Assembly: GCA_947650285.1 (NCBI GenBank)
Contig: CANTFL010001032.1
Location: 1 to 64,000 of the forward strand
Reading direction: 5' to 3'
Length of the DNA: 64,000 nt
Origin: Hyaloperonospora brassicae
Lineage: Eukaryota; Oomycota; Peronosporomycetes; Peronosporales; Peronosporaceae
Within the stretch, counting starts at the first letter, position 1. The number at the start of each line of letters is the position of its first letter. Positions 35,601 through 46,921 of this stretch are shown here, piece after piece. Under the pieces are notes generated by a model. It was given only the letters and a program-made list of their open reading frames with translations, ran no database searches and was not told the origin of the DNA. Made by a program: the position numbers and the translations under genes.

Positions 35601-35846
35601 ATCAACTACGATTTGTTCACGCAGCAGAACTCGCACATGGACGTTGATACGCAGCAAGCGGACCAGCCACACAACATCCAGTCCATTCGATCGCTGGCGT
35701 CCTCGGAGCTTGTGGCCATTAACCCTCTGGACTCGCACTACGCGAGCAGCCGTTCGTCTTCGATCCTGCGACAACGCAGTACGGAGAACTCACAGTCCGT
35801 TGGCCAAGACACGGAGGAGTACACGGGCATCGACTACCACTTGTAG
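32649..35846 (+). CDS. Seven-helix receptor fused to phosphatidylinositol-4-phosphate 5-kinase (GPCR-PIPK, 'GK')
   Basis: One uninterrupted exon encodes 1065 residues. Residues 1–80 are Pro/His/Ser-rich. Seven hydrophobic helices lie between about 95 and 410 with a Cys-rich extracellular loop (CDC…CSTARSASSTC), a receptor-like module. The kinase follows: catalytic loop region SEGASGAFMFYS (about 587), DIKGS (about 673), MDYSLL (about 762, PIPK signature), and the closing GVIDILQTW with KRMERLFK (about 923–940). Four cysteines/histidines near 690 (CRHCNRKYLY) may bind zinc. A disordered insert (about 780–910) splits the kinase. The fusion is known in oomycetes and Dictyostelium (RpkA) and links an external signal directly to PI(4,5)P2 production at the membrane. 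Ligand unknown. Met11 is an alternative start. Codon third positions are strongly G/C in the first half, giving long antisense open frames. Confidence 0.95.
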   Translation: MPVLQSPRAIMSDERARAPASTPSRPRPPQPQPHHHGNPPPQRAFPYPQPYPAASTPSSSSAADRGPPPPLHEPDEPHFDRRVVGLTTLHTCVQSTTRWFQLVMFAAFVTALVLAMGSTYDNLSPGLIWGGVLSIFSVFFVILSYASVPSYRQHPNPLVFWRTIADAVFVLQLLAQQFVRCLFFDCVPLCSSTNLQCGCSTARSASSTCDLFAGLFEFTLLASECWFFCMTANLLLSLTNPFTDFKRNTRMFHLGSWLVPLVLGLLLMKTDDWSGYSDLGVCWTNALKNLEADNMTDCAAGYTVTDNFSESYTAVNANIISWLFFYIWMGLFIISGIAVWIWAWKRLSEGMPETYAVRVQSINRARFNVFAVTFYWIIVVIVYIKFLSRDRSQPDKSSELLNFLIAGKGYLDLVIWFALNDFHVAHFTHCLGENTGEIDVDLNPQVNAALRREVLFYTTSGIIQAVQAAERLPASQRIQHLALLPQTKSASATGGAAFTAVPVSDSGNAAHPSAAYAAYRQQPSLGTERDGTNGIAAAFDENMRVAKNSPRTKTFHDYEPHAFKKIRERFGVNNDSYLQALSATAKERLSEGASGAFMFYSADGTLIVKSTSKEECSFLRNIAQDYAAYLCANPRSLLLRFYGCHCLELYSKQFSFVVMANLFDTDQVIHSRYDIKGSWVNRHGDLPKRGKKVTCRHCNRKYLYQNSAPENANCTVRLGGHEPNVVLKDSDLTQKLNLDRDVALELYQQLCADSQLLCSFGIMDYSLLMGINEVEYVVDEGENSGEESDVANTTLQSSMLGTMPGSSLQRSSVYNPFAENSLMDSRSGGAHNLAKSKGPSAVRSSLSKSRRHASVSSNVGSHRGRPALNDSMVPRKASKPREYSKNRSRNGRTESSTSSSGRRLPRSGMRMANTVVGPAYYHLGVIDILQTWTLQKRMERLFKIAFRGVDGDGLSAIPPKLYQARFQLKMADILGVEDLVSGDSINYDLFTQQNSHMDVDTQQADQPHNIQSIRSLASSELVAINPLDSHYASSRSSSILRQRSTENSQSVGQDTEEYTGIDYHL

Positions 35847-37953
35847 ACACGCTGATGCGATGCAAAGATATGATGTCTGGTGCGCCTTTGTGGGACGCCG
35901 CTTCGACCCGCGTGCGAACTCGATATTGTGTGCTTCCGACACTGTGTGTAGCGTGCGTGAGGAGGCTGCGCACTTTCATCCGTGTAAATGATTACTGACC
36001 GCCCTGTTACATACTACATGTCGGATCGTGTCGTGGACTACAGTGCTATAGGTCTCAGCTATTGGCGAGCGCCTATCTACAGCCACTTTGTGAATGCTAA
36101 ATGTACTATCTACAGTAGTACCTACAGTGGTATCTACACTTGTAGGCTGCTGAGCAATGTAGCCATCGACGTTCTACAGCAGGTGGGGCATCACATGACG
36201 GCGCCTCGAAGTAGACTGAGCTGCATCGAACGATCGAGAAGTGCGCTGCAAAGTCGCCGACGTCATCGTTTCTGACAAGACGTTCGATGGGCAAAGCATA
36301 CAGTGAAGCCTCATCGGCATGTTTGTCTCTTCTTTGCTTTCGTATGTGGAATTGTGGCACTTTTGTGGTTCAGGAACATCCGCAGCGGCATCGCCTAGTG
36401 CACGTTGCATACATGTCCCTCATGGCGCGGTGCAGTAGGGGCTCAACTACTTGGACACTGCACGACTATCTACCGCTCGTGCGTTTTCTGCTGACACGTC
36501 CGCTCTGCGCAGTCTTTTGTACTTATTCTTGGCCGAGTGGCATAAGATCTACGCTTTGGACTGCATGTAGACATCGCACACAATGTGTCGCACATACTCA
36601 AATCTCTGCGCGCGCCGAGCAACAGCATACAGAGTGAGCTTAGTGCAGAACAAACAGGACGCGTTGTCACCATTGCGATCACGGGGTCCCCCGTAGCATA
36701 CCCTGACTTTTGATACTTCTTGTCTCCGACATTGCATTTGTAAACACACTTTGCGGTCTGTTCTAACAGCCAAAAGACTGTGGCAGTGCAATCATTCGGT
36801 TGTTCCGCCTTTGTCTTCGCACCTGCAGAATGAGCTGTCTGTTTCCTCTTTATCGTGTGGGACCACCTGCATTGATAAAAACAATCGACACCACCGTTTG
36901 GCCTTTGCTTTGACACCTCCAAAGTGGAAAGCTGGCTGGTGATCCCTCTCTCATCACGATGCATGTCTTCTTGACGGCAACTCGGCGTCGCTCACACAAA
37001 GTTGCTGCCGTCTGTGCACTGTGCGGTAATGTCCCACATTTTCGTGGACGACTCTCGATAGGTCGACCATTAGCACTATTGCATCCAGTTGCATCATTTC
37101 AAGCAGCTGGTCGAGTATCGACATGCATCGAACGGTAGTTCGGTCGAGTTTAGTCTGCACACACACACACACTGGCAACGGTCGATGTCACGTAGAAGAA
37201 CGAAGTATGACCCGAGTGCTCCAACTTTGTATGTTGTGTAGCGATTGAATTGCCTGTTGCAAGACAATTGCTGAAATGGAGATCGACAACCTGCTGAGTG
37301 TTTACATCTTCGAAACGTACGCATAAAAGCAACGACATGGCGTCGGGCGAGAGCTTTACACTGGACAAGTTCGGCAGCTCACTGACTCAAAAAGAGATGC
37401 TACTACTTTTGCAGTGATCACCAAAAGCGTTATGCAGCTTACAAAGCTTCCTGACTCTTGCAGAAAGGCTTTGCGAGGCCATTATCCTGTACTCGGGGCC
37501 GCGTCGATTACCTGAGCGTTTCAATACCCCGACTATCGATAACATGAGGCAGCCGCAGTCCTCGAGAAGGCAGGATAACGATTATAGCACGGAACAACAC
37601 ACGTTCCAGCATGCCAACCACGGTTTACAATGTATCCATCCATCCATCGACATACAAAGACGATTGACCGGCAATAAACGGTCCGTCGTCTTTGATGTCC
37701 ATCAATGTGTACGCTGCGGACGTACCTCGACGACAGCTTCTACATGCTACGACTTTGACGAAAGTATGTGCTCGGCAATGGCCCAGACGCGACGCTAAGT
37801 GACGGACAAGTGGTGCAGTTTCGTTGCAAGGATGCATACCTGCCAACTGGGACATGTCGAAACGTGTTTGCTGGTCGTCCAGTCGCGACGCAGCAATCGG
37901 CAATAAATCACCGCACAAAGTCTGCCACACTCACTACCTCATCGTGTCTTTGT
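35847..37953. other. 2.1 kb without a supported gene
   Basis: Short frames only. The minus strand at about 37270–37368 reads MSSVKLSPDAMSLLLCVRFE, which looks like a genuine exon start followed by a CAG acceptor-like site, but no continuation could be recognised. A (CA)n tract lies at about 37157–37170. Confidence 0.4.
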
Positions 37954-39001
37954 CTACACATGCAGTTCCTTCTTTACGAGGTCCGCAAGTTTCTCGAAAT
38001 CTGCTAATCCTTTCTTGACTTCAAACGTCTTCAAAATGCCCTCGTTCGTGTAAAAGTCGACGAGCGGCAACGTCTCTTGCTTGTACACCTCCAGTCTGCA
38101 ACAACAACAACAACAACAAACAACAACAGCAACAACAGAGCAGGAAAACAAAGTCGTCACTCCAACAATCTCGACAAAACAACAGCTCAGCGACTCCCGT
38201 CACCTATGTTCCACAGTCTCTGGTGCGTCGTCGGATCGCTGGACGAGCGACGCCGTGCCACACACGTCACAGATCCCGTCCACTTCGGGCAGCAACGGAG
38301 GCATATAATACTCGCCACGGTCGATAAACGCCACATTGTAGCCCGTGCCGCACGTGGTACAGACCCTGTCCAACACAGTACCCCGCAACAAGTGATAACA
38401 AGCAGCGTTACTTCACAGCCACGCATCTTCTAGCTCAACAACAATACAGCATAACAGCTACAGCATACCCCCAACTACACCATAACACCAACTACAGCAT
38501 ACAACAACAACATAACTCCCCAACAACCGACCTCCGGCCACTAATCTTCTCCTTGAGGATCCACTGGGGGAGCTCAATGTTCAGCACGAGGTCCAGCGTC
38601 GTCACCTGCTGAAACGCTTTGGCCTGCGACACGTTGCGCGGGAACCCATCGAGAATAAACCCTCGTCGCGCATCCGCCTGCCCTAACCGCTGCTCCATCA
38701 TGTCGAGAATGATCGCGTCGGGCACGAGCTGTCCGCTGTGGTTAAACTCTTTGATCGTCTCGCCCAGCGCAGTGCCCGTCTGGATCTCGTGGCGCACGAG
38801 GTCGCCCGTGGAGATCGTGGGGATCTGCAAGAGGGGCGCGAGGCGGGACGCGTACGTGCCTTTGCCGGCGCCGGGCGCGCCCAGGAACATGAGCTTGAGC
38901 GACTTGGCGGCCATGAGGCGGCAAAAGGAGCTGCTCGGCTTGCGCACGGGATAAAATGAGGTGCATGTCACTAGAGCGAGGGGACGGTCGACGAGCGTCA
39001 C
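37954..39001 (-). CDS. Adenylate kinase with zinc-finger lid
   Basis: Three exons (39001–38532, 38365–38204, 38095–37954) join to 257 residues. The enzyme interconverts ATP+AMP and 2 ADP. P-loop GAPGAGKGT is at 41–49, the AMP-site STGDLVR follows, FILDGFPR is present, and the LID holds two CxxC pairs (CTTC…CDVC) that bind structural zinc, the long-form LID. Counting from Met30 (38914) the core begins in the normal place; the extra 29 residues from the first ATG are basic/Ser-rich without acids after position 6 and may be a mitochondrial presequence, so dual start use is possible. The last exon encodes VYKQETLPLVDFYTNEG, typical of the family. Intron 2 contains a (CAA)n run that on the coding strand makes its pyrimidine tract. 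Confidence 0.93.
38096..38142. repeat. (CAA)n microsatellite in adenylate kinase intron 2
   Basis: About 12 CAA/ACAAC units begin directly next to the acceptor. On the coding strand the repeat is (TTG)n and ends at the CAG acceptor, so it serves as the intron's pyrimidine-rich tract. Confidence 0.9.
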
Positions 39002-39932
39002 GAGGCCTTTTGCGTGGCGAAGACAGGACGCACGTTGGGAGAGTGACCCGTTTTAGTGCCAATTGTTGCAAGCAGCAGCACCTTATTGCGACTTTGTTCA
39101 AGCAGGAAAAGGGCGCGGAGGAAGTAGCGAATTCAGGATAATTGCGGTGCGGTCACGCAGCTGCGACTGCATTGACAATAACGGTCACGGCGATGAAGGG
39201 GCTCATAAGTAGCCGTTGTGTTTTGACGACTGGCATACAGTACACGATATGTGAAAAAGCTGAAACGCTTTTTACGTGCATGTGCTTCAGCGTTACGAAG
39301 CGAAAAAGAGTGCCGCACGCACTCGAAGAGGTCCAACAAGTGTGTCTCGTTATGCCCCGTCTTATCCTGTAGCACACACGATTCGGTTATCTCCTACACT
39401 GATGGCGCAGGTCACCACCATACGTCACTCGCAACGGTAAATGTCCCGCCCGTTCTGCCATTGATCACGCAGCCTTTCTACTTGCGAGAGAAGCAGAACG
39501 GACGAGCACTGCCATCACGCAGTCCCAACGCGTTGATACAACTGTTCAGCCCATACATAGCCCACTATTGACTTGGATCGCGTTCCATTGCACTGCCCAA
39601 CAAGTGGAGCACAAACGCGCACATCTAAGTGTCGGATTCGTGTGCGGTCTCGTATAGAAATCGAAAGCTGTCGTCCAGACACGCACACAATTGTGTCGCC
39701 TTCGCTATTGATATCAGCGCAAAGTTCATGTCTCGATCATGGCTGTTGGGTTAAGCAAAGTGCAGCCAGCGGTCCCTCGCCTTCCTGAACCGACTGACCG
39801 GCTACATTCGCGTGACAATCAATCCGTAGCTACAATCACTTTGTACAAAAAGCCGACACGCGCACTGGTTTTACTAAACCAGTACATCGCACCACCGAGT
39901 GCGTCTCCTACTGCAGCTGCACTGCTGAGCCC
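39002..39932. other. Intergenic region between adenylate kinase and DGAT2
   Basis: The 931 bp between divergent starts. No gene supported; short frames lack family motifs. It presumably carries both promoters. Confidence 0.45.
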
Positions 39933-41244
39933 ATGATGCATCACCACACGTGGGCGATCGGTGCCAGTCTCGCAGTGGCCGTTGTCTCCTTATGCGTTGC
40001 GCTCAACGTGCACTGGGGCACGACCGTCGCCGCTGCTTGCGTCGGCGCGTACCTCCCGTCGTACTTGGACGGAACAGAGTACACGGGCGAGCGCTGCTGG
40101 CCGTGGTTTGCCACGTTCGTTGGGCGCTGTGTGGCGCACATTCCAGGCACACTGGAGTTTGAGGCGCCGCTCGACCCCACCACACAGCACATGTTCTGCT
40201 CGCACCCGCACGGACTCTTGTCTGCTCATCATGGGCTGCTCCTGTCGGGTCAAACGTCTCCACGTACGTGAAAAAAGCACACTCGAGAAGAGTTGCATTG
40301 ATGTCACATTCACTTTGTTTAGTGGTACAAACGATACTTTCTTGTGTTTGTGGATTACTGATGTTGTCACGATTGTTGTCGCCGCTGTTGTCACTGATGT
40401 TCGTTCGTATTGTTGTTCCTGTCGTTGTTGTCATTGCTACTGTTATTGTCGTTACTGTTGTTGTTGTCGCTGTTGCTGTTCTTGTCGATGTGCCGACAGC
40501 TTTTCATGAGACCGTTCCACTCTCGACGCGGCGTCATTTGGCTGCGTCCATCTGCTTCCGTGTGCCGCTGTACCGGGACTACGTGCTCTGGTCTGGCTGT
40601 GTCGATGCGCGACGCAGTGTGGCGGAAAAGGTGAGTGCTGGAGAAGGAGCATGCCGAAGGTGGTCGTGACAGTCACTGACAAAGGAACGACTTGACGCAG
40701 ATGCTGCAGGAGGGCAAGAGTCTGGTGATTCTAGTGGGAGGGATTGCAGAGCAGATGTTGTCTCAGCGGGGAGACCATACGATTTACGTCAAGAAGCGCA
40801 AGGGTCACGTCCGCTTAGCACTCAAGTACGGGGTGCCGATTGTACCGAGTTATGCTTTCGGCGAGACGGATCTCTTCTCTCACGCCACGTAAGTTTGTCG
40901 TCGTCATCATTGCGGTCATACTTGGTCGTCAAAGTCGTGGTTGTTGACTGGTTTGTCGTAACTCTAGGACGCTGCTATCCTTTCGCCAAGCGATTGCGAA
41001 AAGGTTCTCGGTAGCGTTGCCACTTGGGTTCGGCCGCTCGAAGTGGCGCTTCTGGGTACCTCACGAAGGAGTGGCTATCAATCAGGTCTTTGGTCGACCC
41101 ATCGTTCCTGTCAAAATGACCGATGACCCGAGCGCCGAGCAGATCAAGGAATTGCACGAGCAATACGAGCGAGAGCTTGTCCGCATTTTTGACAAGTACA
41201 AAGCGACGTACGGCTATGGAAAGTGTACGCTCGTCGTGTGCTAG
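39933..41244 (+). CDS. DGAT2: DGAT2-family acyltransferase
   Basis: Four exons (39933–40263, 40500–40630, 40701–40888, 40968–41244) give 308 residues. DGAT2/MOGAT enzymes transfer acyl-CoA to diacylglycerol or related acceptors at the ER and lipid droplet. The catalytic HPHG motif is at 91–94 after a hydrophobic hairpin (about 8–45). Downstream are the family strings PLYRDYVLWSG, LVILVGGIAEQML, KRKGHVRLAL, GVPIVPSYAFGE and PLGFGRSKWRFWVPHEG, and a terminal LHEQYERELVRIFDKYK helix. The length (308) is slightly short of animal DGAT2 (about 388) mainly at the N-terminus, as in many protist forms. Intron 1 is rich in GTT/GTC triplets. Substrate (DAG, sterol or wax alcohol) cannot be told from sequence. 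The stop lies 89 bp from the convergent cullin stop. Confidence 0.9.
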
Positions 41245-41333
41245 CCGTTCGCGCGTTTCGTGTAGCAGTTTAGTTTCGTGCAACTAGCTGTATAATGGAT
41301 TCACCGGATTTCCACAACCCCCTTTATCATGCT

Positions 41334-44300
41334 TCAAGCCACGTAAACGAACCTCGCCTGGTCGACGTCGTGACGGCGCAGGTACTCTTTCTGAATGAGG
41401 ATCTCGACATTCTGCTTGATTGCGGTGCTGGTGGGCACGAACTGGTGAAGAAGCATCTCGGTAACTTCTTGTACCAGTTGCGCTTGATGAACGTCTCGAC
41501 GTGTCTTGAGAACACGCACGATTGCAGCTTGCAGCGACATCTTCCGATCGTCTTCAATCTCGTGGGCTGGAGCTCTGACTGTCTTCGGGGACTCGACTGG
41601 AGTATTCGGAATAGCCTGATCACCGTTATACGTCAGGACGCGTCAACATGAGGCAGTGGCGAAGCAGGTAATCGTACCGAAATTCGGAGTTTTCGACTGG
41701 TGAAACCGAAGTTGATGGCATACGTCGGGTCCGCAGCATCGTCTGACGTGAGCAACTTTGCCTGCAATGATAAAGGGTCAATAACGTCATACAACGCGCC
41801 CATTTGTACTACGAACACACCTTGACAAGACTAGCCATGTGATGGGTACACTCTTGCTCCGGGATATTGGTCAGCTGGATGATCTCGGACCGTTTGATCT
41901 CCTTTGCGTAGTTAAACTAGACAGCAAATGTTAGATCATGCGGAGCGTGCACTTCAAGCAACAAACAATGGCTACCTGTACGAGACTTAGCATCTGGTAA
42001 AAGCTTAGTAAAAGCTCGTAGCGCTTGTCGAAACAACGGCTTTGAACCATCCCGAACGAGAGATTGTGAATCCACAAGAGTTTTCGCCCCGTGCTCCTTT
42101 CGGTGTAAAACTTTGTAAACAGACGGGTATGTGCTTCCATGGAAGGTGGCAAAAAGATCTTGTGCTCGGCGGCTGCACTCGATATGGGCCAAGCTCCGGC
42201 TGTGAGGATATCACAGCGATAAGTTATGACGTGGTGCAAGTCAATGGCGGAGGCGTTAGCGGCTTCTTCGGCGCGCAGCTCGATGTCTTTTTCTTCGACC
42301 CAAGCAGCGAACGAATCCATCAATTCCTGCCATATGATGCATCAGCTTCTTAGCAAGACAGATCGATCGATATTGCGAATCACGATCGATGACGGGTGCG
42401 CGTACCTTGCTCGACATCTTGTCCTTCATCATCTTCTGCAGTTTCGACACGAAATCACATCCGCAAGTATTGCGCAGCTTTTGAATCAGCAATATTTCCA
42501 TATCGTTTGAAACCGAAGTGCCTGTGTGGCAATAAGCAAAGCAGAAAAATGATGGCGTTGACGAGAAAGCATCAGATCCTGCTGCACGATAGCGATACAA
42601 GATACAAGCAAATTTGATAGCGATGCAATGTACCATCAACCATACCTTTGATGAGCCTCTTCGCCAAGAACTTGGAGTAGTACTTCTTGAAAATGTCCTT
42701 GTCATCGATTAGACAAAACACGACGCTGATGTTTTCGATTTTCTGCTCTATCATATCATCCAGAAGTGGCATCAATCTTGGTGATCCTGGCAGAAGTAGG
42801 GCTCGACTGGCCCCTCGCTTCTTATCGCGTGACATCAGGCGGTGCGTGTACTTTGCCAGCAATTCAGGAAGCCGAGGATGAGAATTTGCAAAAGTCCGGC
42901 ATGCCTGGCTCACGAAAAGAAGTAACGTTTTTCCGTCGTGAGAACAGAACGTAGCGGCGACAGGATAGACGCCATTACGGCAAACTGACGAACCTGATCA
43001 AGCGCAGTCCGCATGAGAGGGTGATAGCCGAACGCGTCTTTGATCAAATCAAAGTACTTGTTTCGAACTTGCACCAGAGCTTCAATGTACCCCTCTGGAT
43101 CTTTCGTGGCGTCTGCTTGCTGGAACTTTTGCACAACCTCGAGACCGCTCCGTTCAATGTACTTCTTCAGGATGTTCTGTCACAGCAGTGTAAAGAGCTC
43201 GATCATCAATACAAAGCTGTACACCTAGCTGTGGAGAGGTCTCAGGCGTACCTTGAACGACGTCAGTGCATTCTCGGTCGTCAGCTCTGAGAAAAGGGAA
43301 AACAAACGGCGCAGATCGTCTTTCTGGTTGTTGATCAAGAAAGTCTCTGCATCCTCACAGATCTGATCAGCATGCTCCTCTACCAAGACATGGCAGCAAA
43401 CGTGTCGAAGTTGAGCAACAGTGCTGTAGACGCAAAGTAACGAAGCATACTACATCAGACGTGCCACGAACGAGCACGGAGCCGCATGAGGGGAAAACAT
43501 GACCCACGTCCGATGCAATCGATCTTCGCAACGAGTCTGCTCTTGAGCGCAAAACAGCTCGGCTTCTCGCAAGTATTCGGAGATCGTCACCCGGGATAAG
43601 AGCTCCGTCGCCTGTGCAGCAAAGTAGCTTGCTGTATCCTACGAATGCACAAGATACCGCAGCTAAGCCCACTGTTTCGTGTCGAGATCAGGCATCCAAG
43701 CAACAAGCTGCACCTCTAACAGTGGTTGCTCTAACTCTTCTCGGTACAGACTCATCTGGTCCTGTCTGCATAGCCCCAGACTGAAGAATGTCTACAAAAC
43801 GACCACAAGTGCGTCACAAAGCCACACATACACAACGCCAAGTCCAGCAACACAAGCAGCATGCGCCAAACCTCAACTGTGGTGGCAATACAGTCTCCGT
43901 CTTCAAAACACGCGCTTCGGTCGCGTCGGGCGGTATGGAAAATGTGAATAACTGCCCTCACGACGCGCTTCTTGAGTTTCGAAAACGCAATGTCGTGCCA
44001 CAAGTGAAGCGACAGCTGTGTCACACGTAGACACACACGTTGACACAGAGACAGACATACACACACTCAGCTCTTTCCGTCTCTCTAAACTGCATCTCAA
44101 CACCAGCTACAAAACGAGATGTGGGACGCACTTCGGTCACCGAATACACACCCGGCACAGGCGCATGCCCCGTCTCACAGTGCGAATACGAGATCCAGTA
44201 GCGGTTCTGTCGCACCAATTACAGCACACACACACACAAACAAACAAACAAAGACACAAACACACACAGAGGGTTCAGCACGCGCGTGCCGCTGTAGCTT

Positions 44301-44931
44301 TGGCTCTCCCACGCTGTTGCAGCATCACAACGGCCCGTCACGGACCAGATAGCGAAAGAGCTCCGAGATGTAGTTCGTCCCGGTCGCAAACGACTCGAAC
44401 GCGCTGCAGTAGCGACGCAGGAACGCCGGCTCGCCGTCGATCGCGTGCAGCTCGTGCAAAACCGACTCGACGTGCGTCGCCAGCAGCCGTCGCAAGCGGA
44501 AGAACAGCGTCTCGGCTTGCGGCGCGCCAAGATTCGTGCAAATCTTGTAAATGCCACTGCACGCGCAGACGAGACATACACACACACATACACACATACA
44601 CATACACGCACACAGTGAGGCCCGACCAACGACCAGTGGAGCGTCCGCACACGCACACGACAGTCGCACGACTGCGTCACGTACGAGTACATTGCGAGCC
44701 ACGTCTCGTTCGTGAGTGTCTGGGGCGCCCCTGTGATCAGCGACGCTAGAAGCGGCTGCATGGCGCGCCATTCGTGCTCAAAGTCAACCTGCACAAGCGT
44801 CGGCGTTGCGGTGAATGTCTAGCGAGTTGCAGGGGCAACGGCTGCGCACGGGGCGCGCCGCCTGTCTTTTATACAGCACGTGGTGCGCGCGCGCGGAATG
44901 GACGTACCGCTGCTGTCTTTAGTAGTGACAT
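41334..44931 (-). CDS. Cullin, scaffold of a RING E3 ubiquitin ligase
   Basis: Fifteen exons were assembled with every phase closed, giving 778 residues, the normal cullin length: 44931–44908, 44788–44685, 44556–44346, 44206–44132, 44015–43834, 43780–43714, 43638–43508, 43423–43252, 43176–42994, 42904–42646, 42521–42406, 42326–41976, 41916–41821, 41761–41678, 41615–41334. Cullins bind substrate adaptors at the N-terminus and the RING protein Rbx at the C-terminus. Landmarks: LNRYWISYSH, GVYSVTELSLHLW, LPELLAKYTHRL, FKKYYSKFLAKRLI, LTAGAW, TGRKLLW, and the neddylation site AIVRVLKTRR (Lys722), ending FVYVA. N-terminal residues (FEHEWRAMQPLL) recall CUL5, the C-terminus CUL3; subfamily is undecided. 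Exon 1 is only 24 nt and was chosen because it supplies an ATG, a GTACG donor and phase 0. An alternative start is Met in exon 2. Exon 12 may hide one small extra intron. Confidence 0.88.
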
Positions 44932-45415
44932 GATGCCGTCGTCGGGTTGTGGCGTTGCGGTTCGTTGCCGCACGCGCACTCGGTGTCGCGTGTGGCAAGA
45001 TCCGATACAAACTTGAAGTGCCGCCGAGTTGCGATGCGGAATGGTCGGACGGTTGCCGCTTGAGGGGGGAAACGCGTCGGTAGGATGGCTACTAACCGAG
45101 GCCCTACTTTTTCGTTTCGGTTTTTGGCGACCGATTTCTATCGTTTCTAACCCGCTGGTGCTTCGGTGATCTGCGAGTCCCTGCGTTTCGGCAGTCGTCG
45201 CCCGACACAAAAGCAGTCTCGGGCACAAAAGGGCGCAGTCTACTGTCGACGATTGTGTTGCAGCACGTAAGATAAAGGCTATAGCCAAAATGCGCGTTCC
45301 ACAGGTGGACTTTGGGCACTACTGCCTGGCGACAGCAGTGACATCGAAAGAGGTTCGAGCAATTCGCTACAAAATAGACGAAAAGCACTAAACAAAGTCG
45401 CTGTGTCCTATTGAC
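44932..45415. other. Upstream region of the cullin gene
   Basis: A 484-bp gap between the cullin start and the 3' end of the next minus-strand gene. No gene or clear TATA box; a G-run (TTGAGGGGGG) lies at about 45060. Expected to contain the cullin promoter. Confidence 0.4.
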
Positions 45416-46921
45416 TCACGTCGATGTCATGCTCACAAACACTTCCTTAATGCGCTCCAGTACAACGTCGTGGAGGTGGTCCAGTGTGCCGTGAAAGGAG
45501 TGGAGGTCGATGCGAATCTCCGTGAACGGAAGCATCGCTTCTTCTCGACGGTGCGACACTAAATACTTCTGCACGTCCTGCAAGTTGCGGAACCCACTTG
45601 CACTTTGGTCGCCGCGGTATCGCGGGTCAGGAGAATTCGTCATGAAATTGTGGTGATCGGCTTCGTCCAGCGTGAGCAGAAAGGGAATGACGATGCCGGA
45701 ACAAGTGGTGGCGCTGCTGTTCTCTTCGGATGCACTGATTGTCTTCTGGTACAAACGCGGATCGATGTGGAACCCTTCAATAATGAGCGACTTTCCATCT
45801 TTCAGACACTTGTTAATGTCAGACTCCACGCCCTTGCGCACCACTTTGCACTCCTTCTGGTACTCCTCGATAAGGCCGGTGGTCGATGCAAACGTCGTCG
45901 TGATGTACGAAGTCTTTTCCTGTCTGCAAGTCAGCGTGATGCGTTATACGTACCCCAGGCTTTGACGGAGTCGTACCGGCAAAAGATCGATGCACGTACC
46001 CTGAAAAGTTGCACATGAGCTCAAAGATTAGATCCGTCTGCAAGACGCTCGAGAGATTCAGGCGATCAGCCAGCTGCATTCACACACCGCAACGAAGGTG
46101 CAGAATACAGCATTAGCGAGCCTTTTCGCATTGCAGCGACACGCACACAGAATGACGCACTTTTGTTGCCAAAGTGGATTTGCCGATGCAAGCGGTGCCG
46201 GCTAACATAATGAGCAGCGGGACCCGATTGCGATGAAAGCTGCTCGAAAAAAGCCCACAGAAACAGCACATATACACGGCCACTTGTCGTCAGAATCCAG
46301 CACTAGTTCATGACTTGGCCCATTCCTCATGTCTCTCTGCGTACCTGGACATCATCCGATAACACGAGATCTGCGGTTCTCCATACCCAAACACTAACAT
46401 GGTTTTATACAAAAAGTCCTCAAATTGCTCCTGCCCAATATCCGTGACGTTCAAGTCCACCAGCGTCTGTCGAAGATAAACATAACCCCATTGCCATGAC
46501 GTGTGTAACCCCTTGTACCCATTTACAAGCGTATAAAACCTCGCGCAGTGTTTTCTTCTCACCCTTTTCAAGTCGAGCGAAATCTGCACGGCGTCCCTCG
46601 AATTGATCTTCACACAGTACACATCGCGACCGACATATGAGACATCTTTCCCATGTCCTTGTTATGGGCGTCCCCTATCCCTCTCGTTACCTTGGCGCTG
46701 ACCAGTGCGCGACACAGCAAGTAGCGTGACAAGACGTACACGTGGTCTTCCACCCACACGCGCACCTTCACAAAGTCGTACTTGGACTGGTTTCGCTTCA
46801 CTACGACTTCGTTCGGCTGTTCATTCAGTGCCCTCAATACCAGCGGTGGCCTCGTCGGTGGCGGCGTCTCCTCCATGTCCATGAGTCCTGGCAAGACCAC
46901 GTCGTGTTCATTGAGGCTCAT
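45416..46921 (-). CDS. ATP-cone / 2-phosphoglycerate-kinase-like P-loop protein (plant LPA1-like)
   Basis: Six exons (46921–46691, 46607–46563, 46466–46345, 46239–46161, 46073–46000, 45923–45416) join in phase to 352 residues. The first half is an ATP-cone-like module (YDFVKVRVWVEDHVYVLSRY, then VDLNVTDIGQEQFEDFLYK and FGYGEPQISCYRMM). The second half is a kinase with Walker A GTACIGKST (147–155), LADRLNLSSVLQTDLIFELM, and KDGKSLIIEGFHIDP. The same order occurs in plant LPA1-type proteins, which are needed for phytate (inositol hexakisphosphate) accumulation, and in archaeal 2-phosphoglycerate kinase. The chemical reaction in eukaryotes is not settled; a role in inositol phosphate or glycerate metabolism is inference. 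The upstream in-frame codons before 46921 lack an ATG, fixing the start. A nine-G run lies about 50 bp upstream. Confidence 0.88.
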
